From: Psychromonas sp. MME1
Lineage (GTDB): Bacteria > Pseudomonadota > Gammaproteobacteria > Enterobacterales > Psychromonadaceae
Length of the DNA stretch: 64,000 nucleotides
Reading direction: 5' to 3'
NCBI RefSeq assembly: GCF_041080865.1
Contig: NZ_CP160906.1
Coordinates: 186,001-250,000, forward strand
Within the stretch, counting starts at the first letter, position 1. The number at the start of each line of letters is the position of its first letter. The notes under the pieces were generated by a model that had not been told where the DNA came from, searched no databases, and was given only the letters and a program-made list of their open reading frames with translations. This document shows, in pieces, positions 55,088 through 64,000 of the stretch. The translations under genes and the position numbers were made by a program.

Positions 55088-55723
55088 TTACTCTTCTGTT
55101 TTATCTTTGTATTCGCATAAATCTTCTATCAGGCAAGAACTACAACGCGGTTTACGCGCAATGCAGGTATAGCGCCCATGTAGTATTAGCCAGTGGTGTA
55201 CGTCCACTTTAAACTCTCTAGGAATGACCTTTAGTAGTTTTTCTTCAACTTGGTCGACATTTTGTCCCATCGCCAGCTTAGTGCGATTGCTAACGCGGAA
55301 AATATGGGTATCAACGGCAATGGTGGGCCAGCCAAAGGCGGTATTGAGTACTACGTTGGCGGTCTTTCGTCCGACACCGGGTAGCGCTTCTAGAGCTTCG
55401 CGATTTTCGGGTACTTCACTGTTATGCAGTGCTATTAACATTTCACAGGCTTTAATAACATTGGTTGCTTTACTGTTAAATAGGCCAATGGTTTTAATGT
55501 AGTTTTTCAGCCCATCGACCCCTAATGCGGCAATCGCTTCAGGGGTATTGGCGACGGGGTAGAGTTTATCCGTGGCTTTATTGACGCTAACATCGGTTGC
55601 CTGTGCTGATAAGATAACCGCGATCAATAATTCAAAGGGCGAGCTGTAATTGAGCTCTGTTTTTGGATGCGGATTGGCATCTCGCAGGCGTGTTAATATT
55701 TCTAGGCGTTTTATTTTGTTCAT
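55088..55723 (-). CDS. nth: endonuclease III
   Basis: DNA glycosylase/AP lyase for oxidised pyrimidines. The 211-aa product has the HhH motif EALPGVGRKTANVVL with the catalytic Lys, VDTHIFRVSNR with the catalytic Asp, and the four-Cys [4Fe-4S] loop CIARKPRCSSCLIEDLC. It closes the rsx operon on the minus strand, 10 bp after rsxE, as in E. coli. Confidence 0.97.
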   Translation of the reverse strand: MNKIKRLEILTRLRDANPHPKTELNYSSPFELLIAVILSAQATDVSVNKATDKLYPVANTPEAIAALGVDGLKNYIKTIGLFNSKATNVIKACEMLIALHNSEVPENREALEALPGVGRKTANVVLNTAFGWPTIAVDTHIFRVSNRTKLAMGQNVDQVEEKLLKVIPREFKVDVHHWLILHGRYTCIARKPRCSSCLIEDLCEYKDKTEE

Positions 55724-55732
55724 TTATAATAC

Positions 55733-56416
55733 TTATTTATCGATAAAATTTTTCAGCGCAATAATTAACCCCATGATCATAAAGGCACCCGGTGGTAAAG
55801 CGGCCAGTAAAAAATGGCTATCGCTATGATAAACCTGAAGTGTCATAAAGGTAGCCCACTCGCCAAGCAGTGTTTCAATACCATCAAAGAGTGTCCCCTG
55901 AGCGAGCAGTTCACGGCTCGCACCTAATAGTAGCAAAACGGCTGCAAAACCTAATCCCATCATTAAACCATCAAAGGCGGCATGTTTTACGCTATTTTTC
56001 GAGGCGAAGGATTCGGCGCGGCCAATGATGATGCAGTTGGTGACGATTAATGGGATAAAAATACCCAAAGATAAATAGAGTTCATAGGTAAAGGCATTCA
56101 TTAGTAATTGCACACAGGTGACTAGGGAGGCAATGATCATGACAAAAATCGGAATTCGGATCGCTTTCGGAACATGCGCACGGATCAAGGAGATCAAGCT
56201 GTTTGATGCCACTAAGACGCACAGTGTTGCAAGCGCTAAACCTAAGGCGTTAGTTGCGGTATTGGTTACTGCCAGTAGTGGACAGAGCCCTAATAATTGC
56301 ACGATACCGGGATTGTTCTTCCATAAACCTTGTAGCATCAGCTCTTTGTAGCTGGGGGCTGTGTTTGCGGCTGCGTTGCTTTCTGTGTCGGCAGGGGATG
56401 TTAACGGTTCACTCAT
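55733..56416 (-). CDS. rsxE: electron transport complex subunit RsxE (RnfE)
   Basis: Membrane subunit of the Rsx/Rnf ion-translocating ferredoxin:NAD or SoxR-reducing complex. The 227-aa product has several membrane segments, [20 protein letters not shown], and [22 protein letters not shown], an Rnf signature. It lies between rsxG and nth. Confidence 0.95.
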   Translation of the reverse strand: MSEPLTSPADTESNAAANTAPSYKELMLQGLWKNNPGIVQLLGLCPLLAVTNTATNALGLALATLCVLVASNSLISLIRAHVPKAIRIPIFVMIIASLVTCVQLLMNAFTYELYLSLGIFIPLIVTNCIIIGRAESFASKNSVKHAAFDGLMMGLGFAAVLLLLGASRELLAQGTLFDGIETLLGEWATFMTLQVYHSDSHFLLAALPPGAFMIMGLIIALKNFIDK

Positions 56417-56418
56417 TA

Positions 56419-57045
56419 TTATGCTCCACAGTTTGCTGGTTGATTTAACAAATTGACTTTGTTTTTATCGAAGTAGATCAAGGCATCCTTGACCGCTAAG
56501 ACAACGGCTCTGGGGGTGATCGATGCACCTGTAAAGGCATCAAAGTTACCGCCATTTTTGCTTACTTCCCACTGCTTATCGTCGCTAGGAGTGTAGATCG
56601 TGTCATCAAAGGAATAGATCCATTTGGATTTGTTAGTTTGAATTTTGTCGCCAAGTCCGGGGGTTTCTGAGTGGCGAATAACGCGTACACCCGCGACTTT
56701 GCCATTAGTATAAACACCGAGGACTAATTTGATTTCACCTGAATAACCACGGAAGGTGGTGGTCTCTAAGATGGCTGCGACGGGCACGTTATTTTTTTTG
56801 GCAATAAATACCTGCTGCTGCTCGCCTGCACCTAGTAAATCATCACTGACGTTAAAACAAGTGCTGAATACATCGTTATTGTAGCTGCTTTCAGGGATGA
56901 TTTGGTTAATGATTTTGATCAATGCTTTTTGCTCCTGAACCGCAATAATCGGGGTAGTAAAGGCATTTACAATGGCAACGCATGCTGTACAAACGATGGC
57001 AAACGCCGCTAATAAAAAACCGTTACGAGTGATAGTTGGAATCAT
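56419..57045 (-). CDS. rsxG: electron transport complex subunit RsxG (RnfG)
   Basis: Periplasm-facing flavoprotein subunit. It has one N-terminal membrane helix and [10 protein letters not shown], and the covalent FMN attachment motif in [15 protein letters not shown]. The open frame extends to 57102, but the ATG at 57045 ([10 protein letters not shown]) overlaps the rsxD stop as TAATG and fits the family start, giving 208 aa. Confidence 0.95.
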   Translation of the reverse strand: MIPTITRNGFLLAAFAIVCTACVAIVNAFTTPIIAVQEQKALIKIINQIIPESSYNNDVFSTCFNVSDDLLGAGEQQQVFIAKKNNVPVAAILETTTFRGYSGEIKLVLGVYTNGKVAGVRVIRHSETPGLGDKIQTNKSKWIYSFDDTIYTPSDDKQWEVSKNGGNFDAFTGASITPRAVVLAVKDALIYFDKNKVNLLNQPANCGA

Positions 57046-58097
57046 TAGCGAACTCTCCCATAGGCTTTGGGTTGTGTGTAATAGTCGATGAGTGGGACAC
57101 ACATATTACCCAGTAAAACGGCAAAGGCAACGGCATCGGGGTAGCCCCCGATATTACGGATAACAACGACAATTAGCGCAATTAGCAGGGCATATAAAAC
57201 TCGCCCCTTTGCGGTGGTGGATGCCGTGACTGGATCGGTCAAGATAAAGAAAGCGCCGAGCATGGTGGCACCTGAAAAAAGATGGTACATGGGGGATATG
57301 TTAAGATCCGGATTATAAGCAAAGGCGATAAATGAAAATACGCATATACCCGCTAGAAAACTGATTGGGATATGCCAATGGATCACACGTTTGCTGAGCA
57401 TGATTAATCCACCTACTAAAAAGGCCACATTAACCCATTGAATCGCTTGCCATGAGGCGTGTTTATACTCGGCGCTATGCAGTAATTCAGTGATGGTATG
57501 CCCTGAGTTGAGTGCTGTGCGCGCGGTATCAAGGGGGGTTGCCATGGTTAAACCATCAACACTAATGCTAAGTTGTTTGACGGAATAGCCATCGAGTGTA
57601 AACCCGCTAATAAAGGTGTTTATTTGATCCATAAAGCTTAACGTAAATGGATGTAGCGATTGTACTGGGATCCAAGATGTCATCTGCACGGGAAATGAGA
57701 TAAGTAACAGCACGTAAGCTGCCATCGCAGGATTAAATAGGTTATTACCTAGCCCCCCATATAGCTGTTTGACAAAAATTATCGCAAATAGGGTGCCGAT
57801 AACGACTATCCACCAAGGTGCTAAAGGCGGAATGGAAATGGCAATTAAAATGGCGGTGACCAAGGCACTGCCATCCTTTAGGGTATGAATAATAGCGCGT
57901 TTGCGGAGCTTTAATACGAATGCTTCACTTAGCAATGCCACTAAACAGGCTAAGGCTATTTGCAATAGGTTACCTATACCAAAGAGATAGCTTTGCGTGG
58001 CTATGCCGGGTAATAAACATAAGGTGACTAACCCCATTATTTGCGAGGTGCTACGGCGAATACGTTGGTGTGGTGAACTGGAATTAATAAATGCCAT
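57045..58097 (-). CDS. rsxD: electron transport complex subunit RsxD (RnfD)
   Basis: Membrane subunit with covalently bound FMN. The 350-aa product has multiple hydrophobic helices, YGGLGNNLFNPAMAAYVLLL, and FSGATMLGAFFILTDPVTAST with the FMN-attachment motif S(G/A)AT. It starts MAFINSSSPHQRIRRST and follows rsxC by 2 bp. Confidence 0.96.
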   Translation of the reverse strand: MAFINSSSPHQRIRRSTSQIMGLVTLCLLPGIATQSYLFGIGNLLQIALACLVALLSEAFVLKLRKRAIIHTLKDGSALVTAILIAISIPPLAPWWIVVIGTLFAIIFVKQLYGGLGNNLFNPAMAAYVLLLISFPVQMTSWIPVQSLHPFTLSFMDQINTFISGFTLDGYSVKQLSISVDGLTMATPLDTARTALNSGHTITELLHSAEYKHASWQAIQWVNVAFLVGGLIMLSKRVIHWHIPISFLAGICVFSFIAFAYNPDLNISPMYHLFSGATMLGAFFILTDPVTASTTAKGRVLYALLIALIVVVIRNIGGYPDAVAFAVLLGNMCVPLIDYYTQPKAYGRVR

Positions 58098-58099
58098 CT

Positions 58100-60339
58100 C
58101 TAAAGATCCTCTGCTGCGGCTTTTTTCGCTTTTGCACGAGCAATAGCGGCTGCGATTTTTGCTTTACGACTATCATCGGGCGTTTTTTCTGCGTGGCTCT
58201 CTTGCTCATCGGACGATGCTGGTGCTATTGCTGGCTCCATATTCTGGTCCGATTGTTCCGCTTGTTTTTGTTGTTTTTTTAAACGAGCTTGCTCTTTACG
58301 TTGTTGACGTGCAGTGATTGCCGCTTGGTTTTGAGCAATGATTTGCTGTTCATCAACTGCGCTGTTATTACGATCTTGGGAAGCGGCCTCCACATTCGCC
58401 GCTTTTTTTGCTTTAGCGCGGGCGACAGCCGCTGCCACGGCATCTTTTCGGGTATCGCTTGTTGGTGTTGAGGAGCCTTCGTTACTCGCTGCTTTTTTCG
58501 CTTTCGCACGGGCTACAGCCGCTGCCACGGCATCTTTGCGGGTATCGATTGTTGGTGTTGCGGAGCCTTCGTTACTCGCTTCTTTTTTCGCTTTCGCACG
58601 GGCTACAGCCGTTGCCACGGCATCTTTGCGGGTATCGATTGTTGGTGTTGCGGAGCCTTCGTTACTCGCTTCTTTTTTCGCTTTCGCACGGGCTACAGCC
58701 GCTGCCACGGCATCTTTGCGGGTATCGCCTGTTGGCGCTTCAGTGCCTTCGTTGCTTGCTTCTTTTTTCGCTTTAGCGCGAGCCAATGCAGCTGCGATAA
58801 GGTCTTCCCCACCATTTTGCTGTTTAAGTTGCTGTTGACGTTTCTGCGCCGCTTCTTTGTGTTTTGCTTGGCGATCTCTTTTTTCTTGCTCTAATCGTGC
58901 CGCGCGTTTTTCAAAACGTAGACGGGCTTTTTCTGATTTTTGTGCTTCCTCTTTTGCCGTTTTTATTTCAGCTTTGGCGACGCGATAATATTCCACTAAG
59001 GGAATATTGCTTGGGCAAACAAAGGCGCAGGCACCACACTCGATACAGGCTGACAGGTTATATTCCGCTAAATTGCCATGATCTTTGCTCTTTGCGTACC
59101 AAAAAAGTTGCTGTGGTAATAGTTGAACTGGGCAGACTTGTGCACATTCCCCACAGCGAATACAGGCTCGCTCTGGCGGTGGAGCAGGAAGCTCTTTTGT
59201 CGTTGCTGCAAGAATGCAGTTACATATTTTGCTGACGGGAATGTTGCTATGGCTAATCGAAAAGCCCATCATCGGCCCGCCAATAATTAATTGTTCTGCC
59301 TGTTTCTCATCAAATTTATTTCTATCGAGTAAATATTGGATAGGGGTACCGATGCGGACACTCAAATTGCCTTTTTGAGAAAATGCATCGCCGGTTAAGG
59401 TGACAATACGGGAAATAAGTGGTTTACCATCAATGATTGCCTCTTTAATCGCAAACACGGTGCCAACGTTTTGCATGACAATGCCAAGGTCAGTCGGGTG
59501 CTTATCATGGGGCGTTTGTTGACCGGTAATAATTTCGATTAGCTGTTTTTCACTGCCTGAAGGATAGCGTGTCGCAATGGTCCGAATGATTATGTTACTT
59601 TCTTGTTCAACTGCGACTTTTTGCACTGCTTCATTTAATGCCAATGTTGCTTGTGGTTTATTATCTTCAATGGCGATAACGGTCAGTGTTGGTTTGAGTA
59701 TATGCTGTAATATTTGTATCCCCTTGATGATCTCGTCACTATGCTCTTGCATTAGTCGATCATCTGCGGTGATATAAGGCTCACATTCGACTGCGTTAAT
59801 AATAAGCAGTTTGATACCTTCTTTATGAAACAGTTTTAAATGCGTTGGAAAACCCGCGCCACCTAAACCCACAATGCCAGCTTGATAAATTTTTTCAATG
59901 AGTTGGACATTGGCTTGTGCTTGGTAATCCTCACATCTCTCATAATTTACATGCCTATCTAAACCATCGGTGGCGATCACCACTGAGAAACGGGGAGTCC
60001 CGATGGATGTAAATCAGTACGTTTTTCTATTGCATGCACGGTTCCTGAGCTAGAGGCATGTTGTGTCACCATTGCGCCATAGACTTTGGTTAATGGTTGC
60101 CCCTTTAAAACCGGATCGCCAACTTTTACTAATAACTCAGGAGTGTGGCCCTTATGCTCAACGGCAATGATTAAAAAGGGAGGAATACCCGCATCTTCAA
60201 TGGCAGTTTGGTTACTTTGTTGTTTATTTTCTTGAGGATGAATCCCCCCATGAAATGACCACTGTTTGCCAGAGGAAATTAGTGCGAGTTGATCGTCGCT
60301 AAGTAGATTGATAGGCATTATTGACATACTAAGACTCAA
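58100..60339 (-). CDS. rsxC: electron transport complex subunit RsxC (RnfC), frame interrupted once
   Basis: Peripheral Fe-S/NADH-binding subunit of the Rsx complex. The N-terminal part (60339 to about 59980) has [11 protein letters not shown] and [12 protein letters not shown]; the main part has [18 protein letters not shown] (here [15 protein letters not shown]), [16 protein letters not shown], and two [4Fe-4S] motifs [12 protein letters not shown] and [12 protein letters not shown], then a long repetitive Ala/Lys-rich tail. The frame breaks at 59983-59990: ending as SGLPVSQW and resuming as [11 protein letters not shown]. Two surplus bases (TCTC for TC) or one missing base explain it. Start of rsxC overlaps the end of rsxB. 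Confidence 0.9.
58411..58800 (-). repeat. 90-bp tandem repeats within rsxC
   Basis: The block beginning CTTTCGCACGGGCTACAGCC (or its variant) recurs with a 90-bp period at about 58411, 58501, 58591, 58681 and 58771. Each unit encodes 30 residues with the core AVARAKAKK, then ASNEGS and T.DTRKDA. The two central units are nearly identical at DNA level. Confidence 0.95.
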
Positions 60340-60886
60340 TACTGTTTTTAGTTGGAATACGGTTGAGATCCCATTGCCAATTTTGTGTAGTTAAAGCAAT
60401 TGGAATCATATCAATACAATCAGTTGGACAGGGAGCAACGCAGAGTTCACAGCCTGTACATTCATCGCTGATCACGGTATGCATCTGCCGAGTTGCGCCT
60501 AAAATGGCATCGACAGGGCAAGCTTGAATACATTTCGTGCAACCAATGCATTCATCTTCACGAATAAAGGCAACCAATTTCGGTTTTTCTTCACCTTCTA
60601 ACTCTTTCGGTTCAACGCCCATACGCGCAGCAAGTTGACGCATAACAGCATCACCGCCCGGGGGGCACTTATTAATATCATCGCCATTTGCGATGGCTTG
60701 CGCATAGGGTTTACAACCGGGATAACCACATTGGCCACACTGTGTTTGTGGTAAGATGGCATCGAGTTCTTCAACGATAGGATCTTCTTTAACTTTAAAT
60801 CGTAATGATGAATATCCCAGTAGCACGCCAAAAATGGCTCCGAGTACCCCCAATGACAAAATAGCGATAGCAATGTTTGTTATCAT
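60329..60886 (-). CDS. rsxB: electron transport complex subunit RsxB (RnfB)
   Basis: Ferredoxin-like membrane-anchored subunit. The 185-aa product has an N-terminal hydrophobic anchor, the [13 protein letters not shown] iron-sulfur motif, and two 4Fe-4S motifs, [12 protein letters not shown] and [12 protein letters not shown]. It lies between rsxA (14 bp upstream) and rsxC, with which it overlaps by 11 bp. Confidence 0.97.
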   Translation of the reverse strand: MITNIAIAILSLGVLGAIFGVLLGYSSLRFKVKEDPIVEELDAILPQTQCGQCGYPGCKPYAQAIANGDDINKCPPGGDAVMRQLAARMGVEPKELEGEEKPKLVAFIREDECIGCTKCIQACPVDAILGATRQMHTVISDECTGCELCVAPCPTDCIDMIPIALTTQNWQWDLNRIPTKNSIES

Positions 60887-60900
60887 TATATCTTTCTCTA

Positions 60901-61479
60901 TTACTTAATTAGGCCTGTAAAGCCCATAAAGGCAAGTGACATTAACCCTGCGGTGATCATTGCTATCGATGCGCCCTTAAAAGGTAAAGGAACATCGGCC
61001 GCAGCGAGGCGCTCGCGCATGGATGAAAATAGCACCAAGACCAAGGAGAAACCAACCCCAGCACTAAAACCATAAATAATGGATTGCACAAAATTGTGTT
61101 GCTCATTTATGTTTAGTAACGCGAGACCTAAAATAGCGCAGTTGGTGGTGATTAAGGGCAAAAATATGCCTAATAAACGGTATAGCGTTGGGCTAGTTTT
61201 ATGCATTACCATTTCTGTAAATTGCACAATCACTGCGATCACTAATATGAAGCTTAACGTTTGTAGATAGAGTAAGTCGAGTGGTATCAGTAAATAAGTA
61301 TTGACGACATAGGACAATGCTGCTGTTAATGTTAAAACAAAGGTCGTCGCAAAGGACATGCCAACGGCAGTTTCAACTTTATTTGAGACACCCATAAAAG
61401 GGCATAAGCCAAGAAACTTTACTAAAACAAAGTTATTAACTAACACTGTGCCAAAAAAAAGTAAAAAATAATCGTTCAT
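60901..61479 (-). CDS. rsxA: electron transport complex subunit RsxA (RnfA)
   Basis: Polytopic membrane subunit of the Rsx complex, homologous to RsxE. The 192-aa product begins [20 protein letters not shown] and has [11 protein letters not shown] and [17 protein letters not shown]. First gene of the rsxABCDGE-nth operon, divergent from nrdD. Confidence 0.97.
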   Translation of the reverse strand: MNDYFLLFFGTVLVNNFVLVKFLGLCPFMGVSNKVETAVGMSFATTFVLTLTAALSYVVNTYLLIPLDLLYLQTLSFILVIAVIVQFTEMVMHKTSPTLYRLLGIFLPLITTNCAILGLALLNINEQHNFVQSIIYGFSAGVGFSLVLVLFSSMRERLAAADVPLPFKGASIAMITAGLMSLAFMGFTGLIK

Positions 61480-61748
61480 AACAATTTAATTCCACTGGAA
61501 AAATAGGGGTAATGCGTGGTTAACTCTAACTTGTTATAATAGCAATAAAATACCTTCTGGTCAGTGTCTAAATAGTGCATTTTATAAAGTTAATCGTTAC
61601 GCTTTTATTGTTATCACTTATACAGCGATAGTGGCTACTATCAGCCTTTTATTTTATCTAAAAGCCTTCTTAAAATAGCAACAAAAAATCATCAAAAATG
61701 TAGTCGATGAGCAATTTTAAGATACTAAATTATCACCTGAATTGAAAA

Positions 61749-61762
61749 TTGATTTATATCAA
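61749..61762. promoter_or_regulatory. FNR-type operator upstream of nrdD
   Basis: TTGATTTATATCAA matches the FNR consensus TTGAT-N4-ATCAA perfectly. It lies 76 bp upstream of the nrdD ATG. Anaerobic induction of nrdD by FNR is known in E. coli; here it is inferred. Confidence 0.75.
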
Positions 61763-61764
61763 GG

Positions 61765-61812
61765 CTCAATATCTAGTGTTATGTATCATGCGCACCCACA
61801 ATATATAGTATG
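61765..61812. promoter_or_regulatory. tandem NrdR boxes upstream of nrdD
   Basis: CTCAATATCTAGTGTT (61765-61780) and CACAATATATAGTATG (61797-61812) both resemble the NrdR box (ACACWATATATWGTGT-like). Their starts are 32 bp apart, about three helical turns, the usual NrdR arrangement. They lie just downstream of the FNR-type site. Confidence 0.75.
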
Positions 61813-61837
61813 TTGCTGGTGATTTTGGAGCGTTGTG

Positions 61838-63955
61838 ATGAAACCTGTTGTAATTAAACGAGATGGAAGTCAAGTACCATTTAATTCCTTGCGTATAGCG
61901 GAAGCTATCTTAAAAGCATCGGGCGCAGCGCGTTGTAAAGGCGTTGACGCTTTTGCCATTGCAGCGGAAGTCGAGTTGCAATTGCAGGGGCAGGTTGAAG
62001 TAGATATTCATGATATTCAAGATGCCGTTGAAGTTTGTTTAATGAAAAGTGGGCATAGTGAATTAGCCCGTGTTTACATTGAATATCGTCACGATAGAGA
62101 CATTGCCCGTGAACGTAAAAGTCACTTAAATAGTGAGATTTATGGGTTGATTGAGCAAAGCAATGCCGCATTACTAAATGAAAACGCCAATAAAGATAGT
62201 AAAGTTATCCCGACCCAGCGCGACCTCTTAGCGGGGATTGTCGCTAAGCATTATGCTAAATCTTATATATTACCTCGCGATGTGGTGCGTGCGCACGATA
62301 AAGGTGAATTACATTATCACGATTTAGATTATGCGCCTTTTTTCCCAATGTTTAACTGTATGTTGATCGATATAAAGGGGATGTTTACGCAGGGCTTTAA
62401 AATGGGCAATGCTGAAATTGAGGAGCCAAAATCAATTTCAACGGCGACGGCTGTTACGGCACAAATTATTGCACAGGTGGCTAGCCACATTTATGGTGGA
62501 ACCACTATTAATGGGATTGATACTACGCTCGCACCCTATGTCAGCATGAGTTATAAAAAACATCTTGTGATAGCTAATAAGTGGAATATTGCCGAGCCGC
62601 AAAACTATGCTGCTGAACAGACAGAAAAAGAGTGCTATGACGCCTTCCAGTCACTCGAGTATGAGGTGAATACCTTACATACGGCTAATGGTCAAACGCC
62701 TTTTGTTACCTTTGGTTTAGGATTGGGCACCAGTTGGGAAGCGCGTTTAATTCAAGAGTCAATCTTTAAAATTCGTATCGCTGGTTTGGGTAAAAATCGC
62801 AAAACCGCCATTTTCCCTAAATTGGTATTTGCGATTAAAGAGGGGGTTAACCATAAACAGGGCGATCCCAACTACGATATTAAACAATTGGCATTGGAAT
62901 GTGCCTCAAAACGGATGTACCCAGATATTTTGAATTTCGATAAAGTGGTGGAAGTCACTGGGTCATTTAAAACCCCAATGGGATGCCGCAGTTTCTTGGA
63001 TGCCTATAAAGAAAATGATGAGCTGATCCATGATGGTCGTAATAATCTTGGCGTTGTAAGTGTTAACTTACCTCGTGTTGCTCTTGAATCTGGCTGTGAT
63101 GAAGAACAGTTCTACAAATTATTAGATAGTCGTTTAGCCTTGGCGAAAAAAGCATTAGATACGCGTATTGAAAGGTTGTCGGAAGTGAAAGCCAGTGTTG
63201 CTCCTATCCTTTATATGGAAGGTGCCTGTGGGGTACGTTTAAAAGCCAATGATTGTGTTGCCGATATATTTAAAAATGGCCGCGCTTCTATTTCATTGGG
63301 CTACATCGGTTTACATGAAACAATTAATGCATTGTACGGTACAGATGATCACCTATTTGATAACACTGAAAAACAACAAAAAGCACTTGCTGTCATTAGT
63401 TATTTAAAAGAGGCGACTAAACGTTGGACTGCGGAAACTGGCTATGGCTTTAGTCTATACTCAACGCCTTCAGAAAATTTATGTGACCGTTTCTGCCGCT
63501 TAGATGCGAAGCAATTTGGTGTTTTAGATGGGGTGACCGATAAAGGCTATTATACAAATAGTTACCATTTGGATGTTGAAAAAATCGCGAATCCATATGA
63601 TAAACTTGATTTTGAGATGCCATACCCTGCGATTGCTAGCGGTGGATTCATCTGTTATGGCGAATATCCAAATATGCAACATAACCTTAAAGCGTTAGAA
63701 GACGTTTGGGATTACAGCTATTCACGCGTCCCTTATTACGGTACTAACACCCCCATTGATGAGTGTTATGAGTGTGGATTCCATGGCGAATTTGACTGTA
63801 CCAGTAAAGGGTTTGTATGCCCTAGTTGTGGTAACTCCGACTCTGAAAAAGTGGCGGTAACACGCCGTGTATGTGGCTACCTAGGTAGCCCCGATGCGCG
63901 CCCATTTAATGAAGGCAAGCAAGAAGAAGTGAAGCGTCGCGTTAAACACCTTTAA
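61838..63955 (+). CDS. nrdD: anaerobic (class III) ribonucleotide reductase large subunit
   Basis: Glycyl-radical enzyme that reduces NTPs to dNTPs without oxygen. It starts with an ATP-cone (VVIKRDGSQVPFN) and contains MEGACGVRL, the zinc site CYECGF...CPSCGN, and the glycyl-radical motif RRVCGYLGSPDARPFNEGK. The frame extends to a GTG at 61835, but ATG at 61838 is 7 bases after GGAG. At 705 aa it is normal length. The activase nrdG is expected downstream, outside the window. Confidence 0.97.
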   Translation: MKPVVIKRDGSQVPFNSLRIAEAILKASGAARCKGVDAFAIAAEVELQLQGQVEVDIHDIQDAVEVCLMKSGHSELARVYIEYRHDRDIARERKSHLNSEIYGLIEQSNAALLNENANKDSKVIPTQRDLLAGIVAKHYAKSYILPRDVVRAHDKGELHYHDLDYAPFFPMFNCMLIDIKGMFTQGFKMGNAEIEEPKSISTATAVTAQIIAQVASHIYGGTTINGIDTTLAPYVSMSYKKHLVIANKWNIAEPQNYAAEQTEKECYDAFQSLEYEVNTLHTANGQTPFVTFGLGLGTSWEARLIQESIFKIRIAGLGKNRKTAIFPKLVFAIKEGVNHKQGDPNYDIKQLALECASKRMYPDILNFDKVVEVTGSFKTPMGCRSFLDAYKENDELIHDGRNNLGVVSVNLPRVALESGCDEEQFYKLLDSRLALAKKALDTRIERLSEVKASVAPILYMEGACGVRLKANDCVADIFKNGRASISLGYIGLHETINALYGTDDHLFDNTEKQQKALAVISYLKEATKRWTAETGYGFSLYSTPSENLCDRFCRLDAKQFGVLDGVTDKGYYTNSYHLDVEKIANPYDKLDFEMPYPAIASGGFICYGEYPNMQHNLKALEDVWDYSYSRVPYYGTNTPIDECYECGFHGEFDCTSKGFVCPSCGNSDSEKVAVTRRVCGYLGSPDARPFNEGKQEEVKRRVKHL

Positions 63956-64000
63956 ATTTTATATTTAATAACAGCAAGATAAAAACACCTCGCTTAACGT

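Noticed and set aside
58411-58800. CRISPR array
   Set aside because: The repeats are contiguous 90-bp coding units without unique spacers and lie inside rsxC.
58338-58838. Long plus-strand open frame with internal peptide repeats
   Set aside because: It is the antisense of the 90-bp repeats in rsxC. The minus-strand frame has the family motifs, so the other is a shadow.

Overview
The window looks like a chromosomal segment of a cold-adapted marine gammaproteobacterium close to Psychromonas (Alteromonadales or Vibrionales relatives). Pointers are the FabV-type enoyl reductase, the enterobacterial-type block order dksA/gluQ/pcnB/folK/panB/panC and zapA/6S RNA/ygfA/rpiA/serA, fairly low GC, and a GH8 xylanase that resembles, from memory, the cold-active Pseudoalteromonas enzyme. 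The genus is an inference.

Layout. (1) 1-33.1 kb is housekeeping: pantothenate and folate genes, pcnB, gluQ, dksA, hrpB, mrcB, a SufE-family gene, rlmF, a GGDEF-like protein, serA, rpiA, ygfA, 6S RNA, zapA, ygfB, pepP, ubiH, ubiI, fabV, tRNA-Pro(GGG), kdsD, ydbH-ynbE-ydbL, an Asp/Glu racemase, glnS, and an actP/yjcH/DUF294/exonuclease group. (2) 33.5-34.7 kb is pilU. (3) 34.7-39.5 kb is an accessory island: REP-like hairpins, attC-like half sites, a small zinc-ribbon protein, a RAYT (Y1) transposase, a retron-type reverse transcriptase fused to a TIR domain with a candidate msr-msd RNA upstream, a 192-bp direct repeat bracketing transposase plus retron, and three copies of a ~100-bp repeat. 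(4) 39.6-52.3 kb is a carbohydrate region: LamB-family porin, GH8 xylanase, xylR (frameshifted), xylA, a large secreted GH13 amylase and a GH16 agarase-like lipoprotein. (5) 52.6-54.9 kb is a patchy stretch: mdaB, a decayed lysR, fragments and a hypothetical gene. (6) 55.1-64.0 kb is nth, the complete rsxABCDGE electron-transport operon, and nrdD behind an FNR-type site and tandem NrdR boxes.

The most notable system is the retron RT-TIR. Its RT carries the retron-specific NAxxH and VTG motifs, and the TIR domain keeps a plausible catalytic Glu, so it is a candidate anti-phage abortive-infection system. As written the frame is broken by one small indel. Comparable 1-2 nt indels break kdsD, xylR (twice) and rsxC. 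Either several genes are decaying or the underlying assembly has indel errors, so none of these should be called inactive from this sequence alone.

Other points of interest are a likely AUU start codon for pcnB (as in E. coli), a degenerate SGTEF diguanylate-cyclase motif, 90-bp tandem repeats in rsxC, and a CRP-like palindrome between the divergent porin and xylanase genes.
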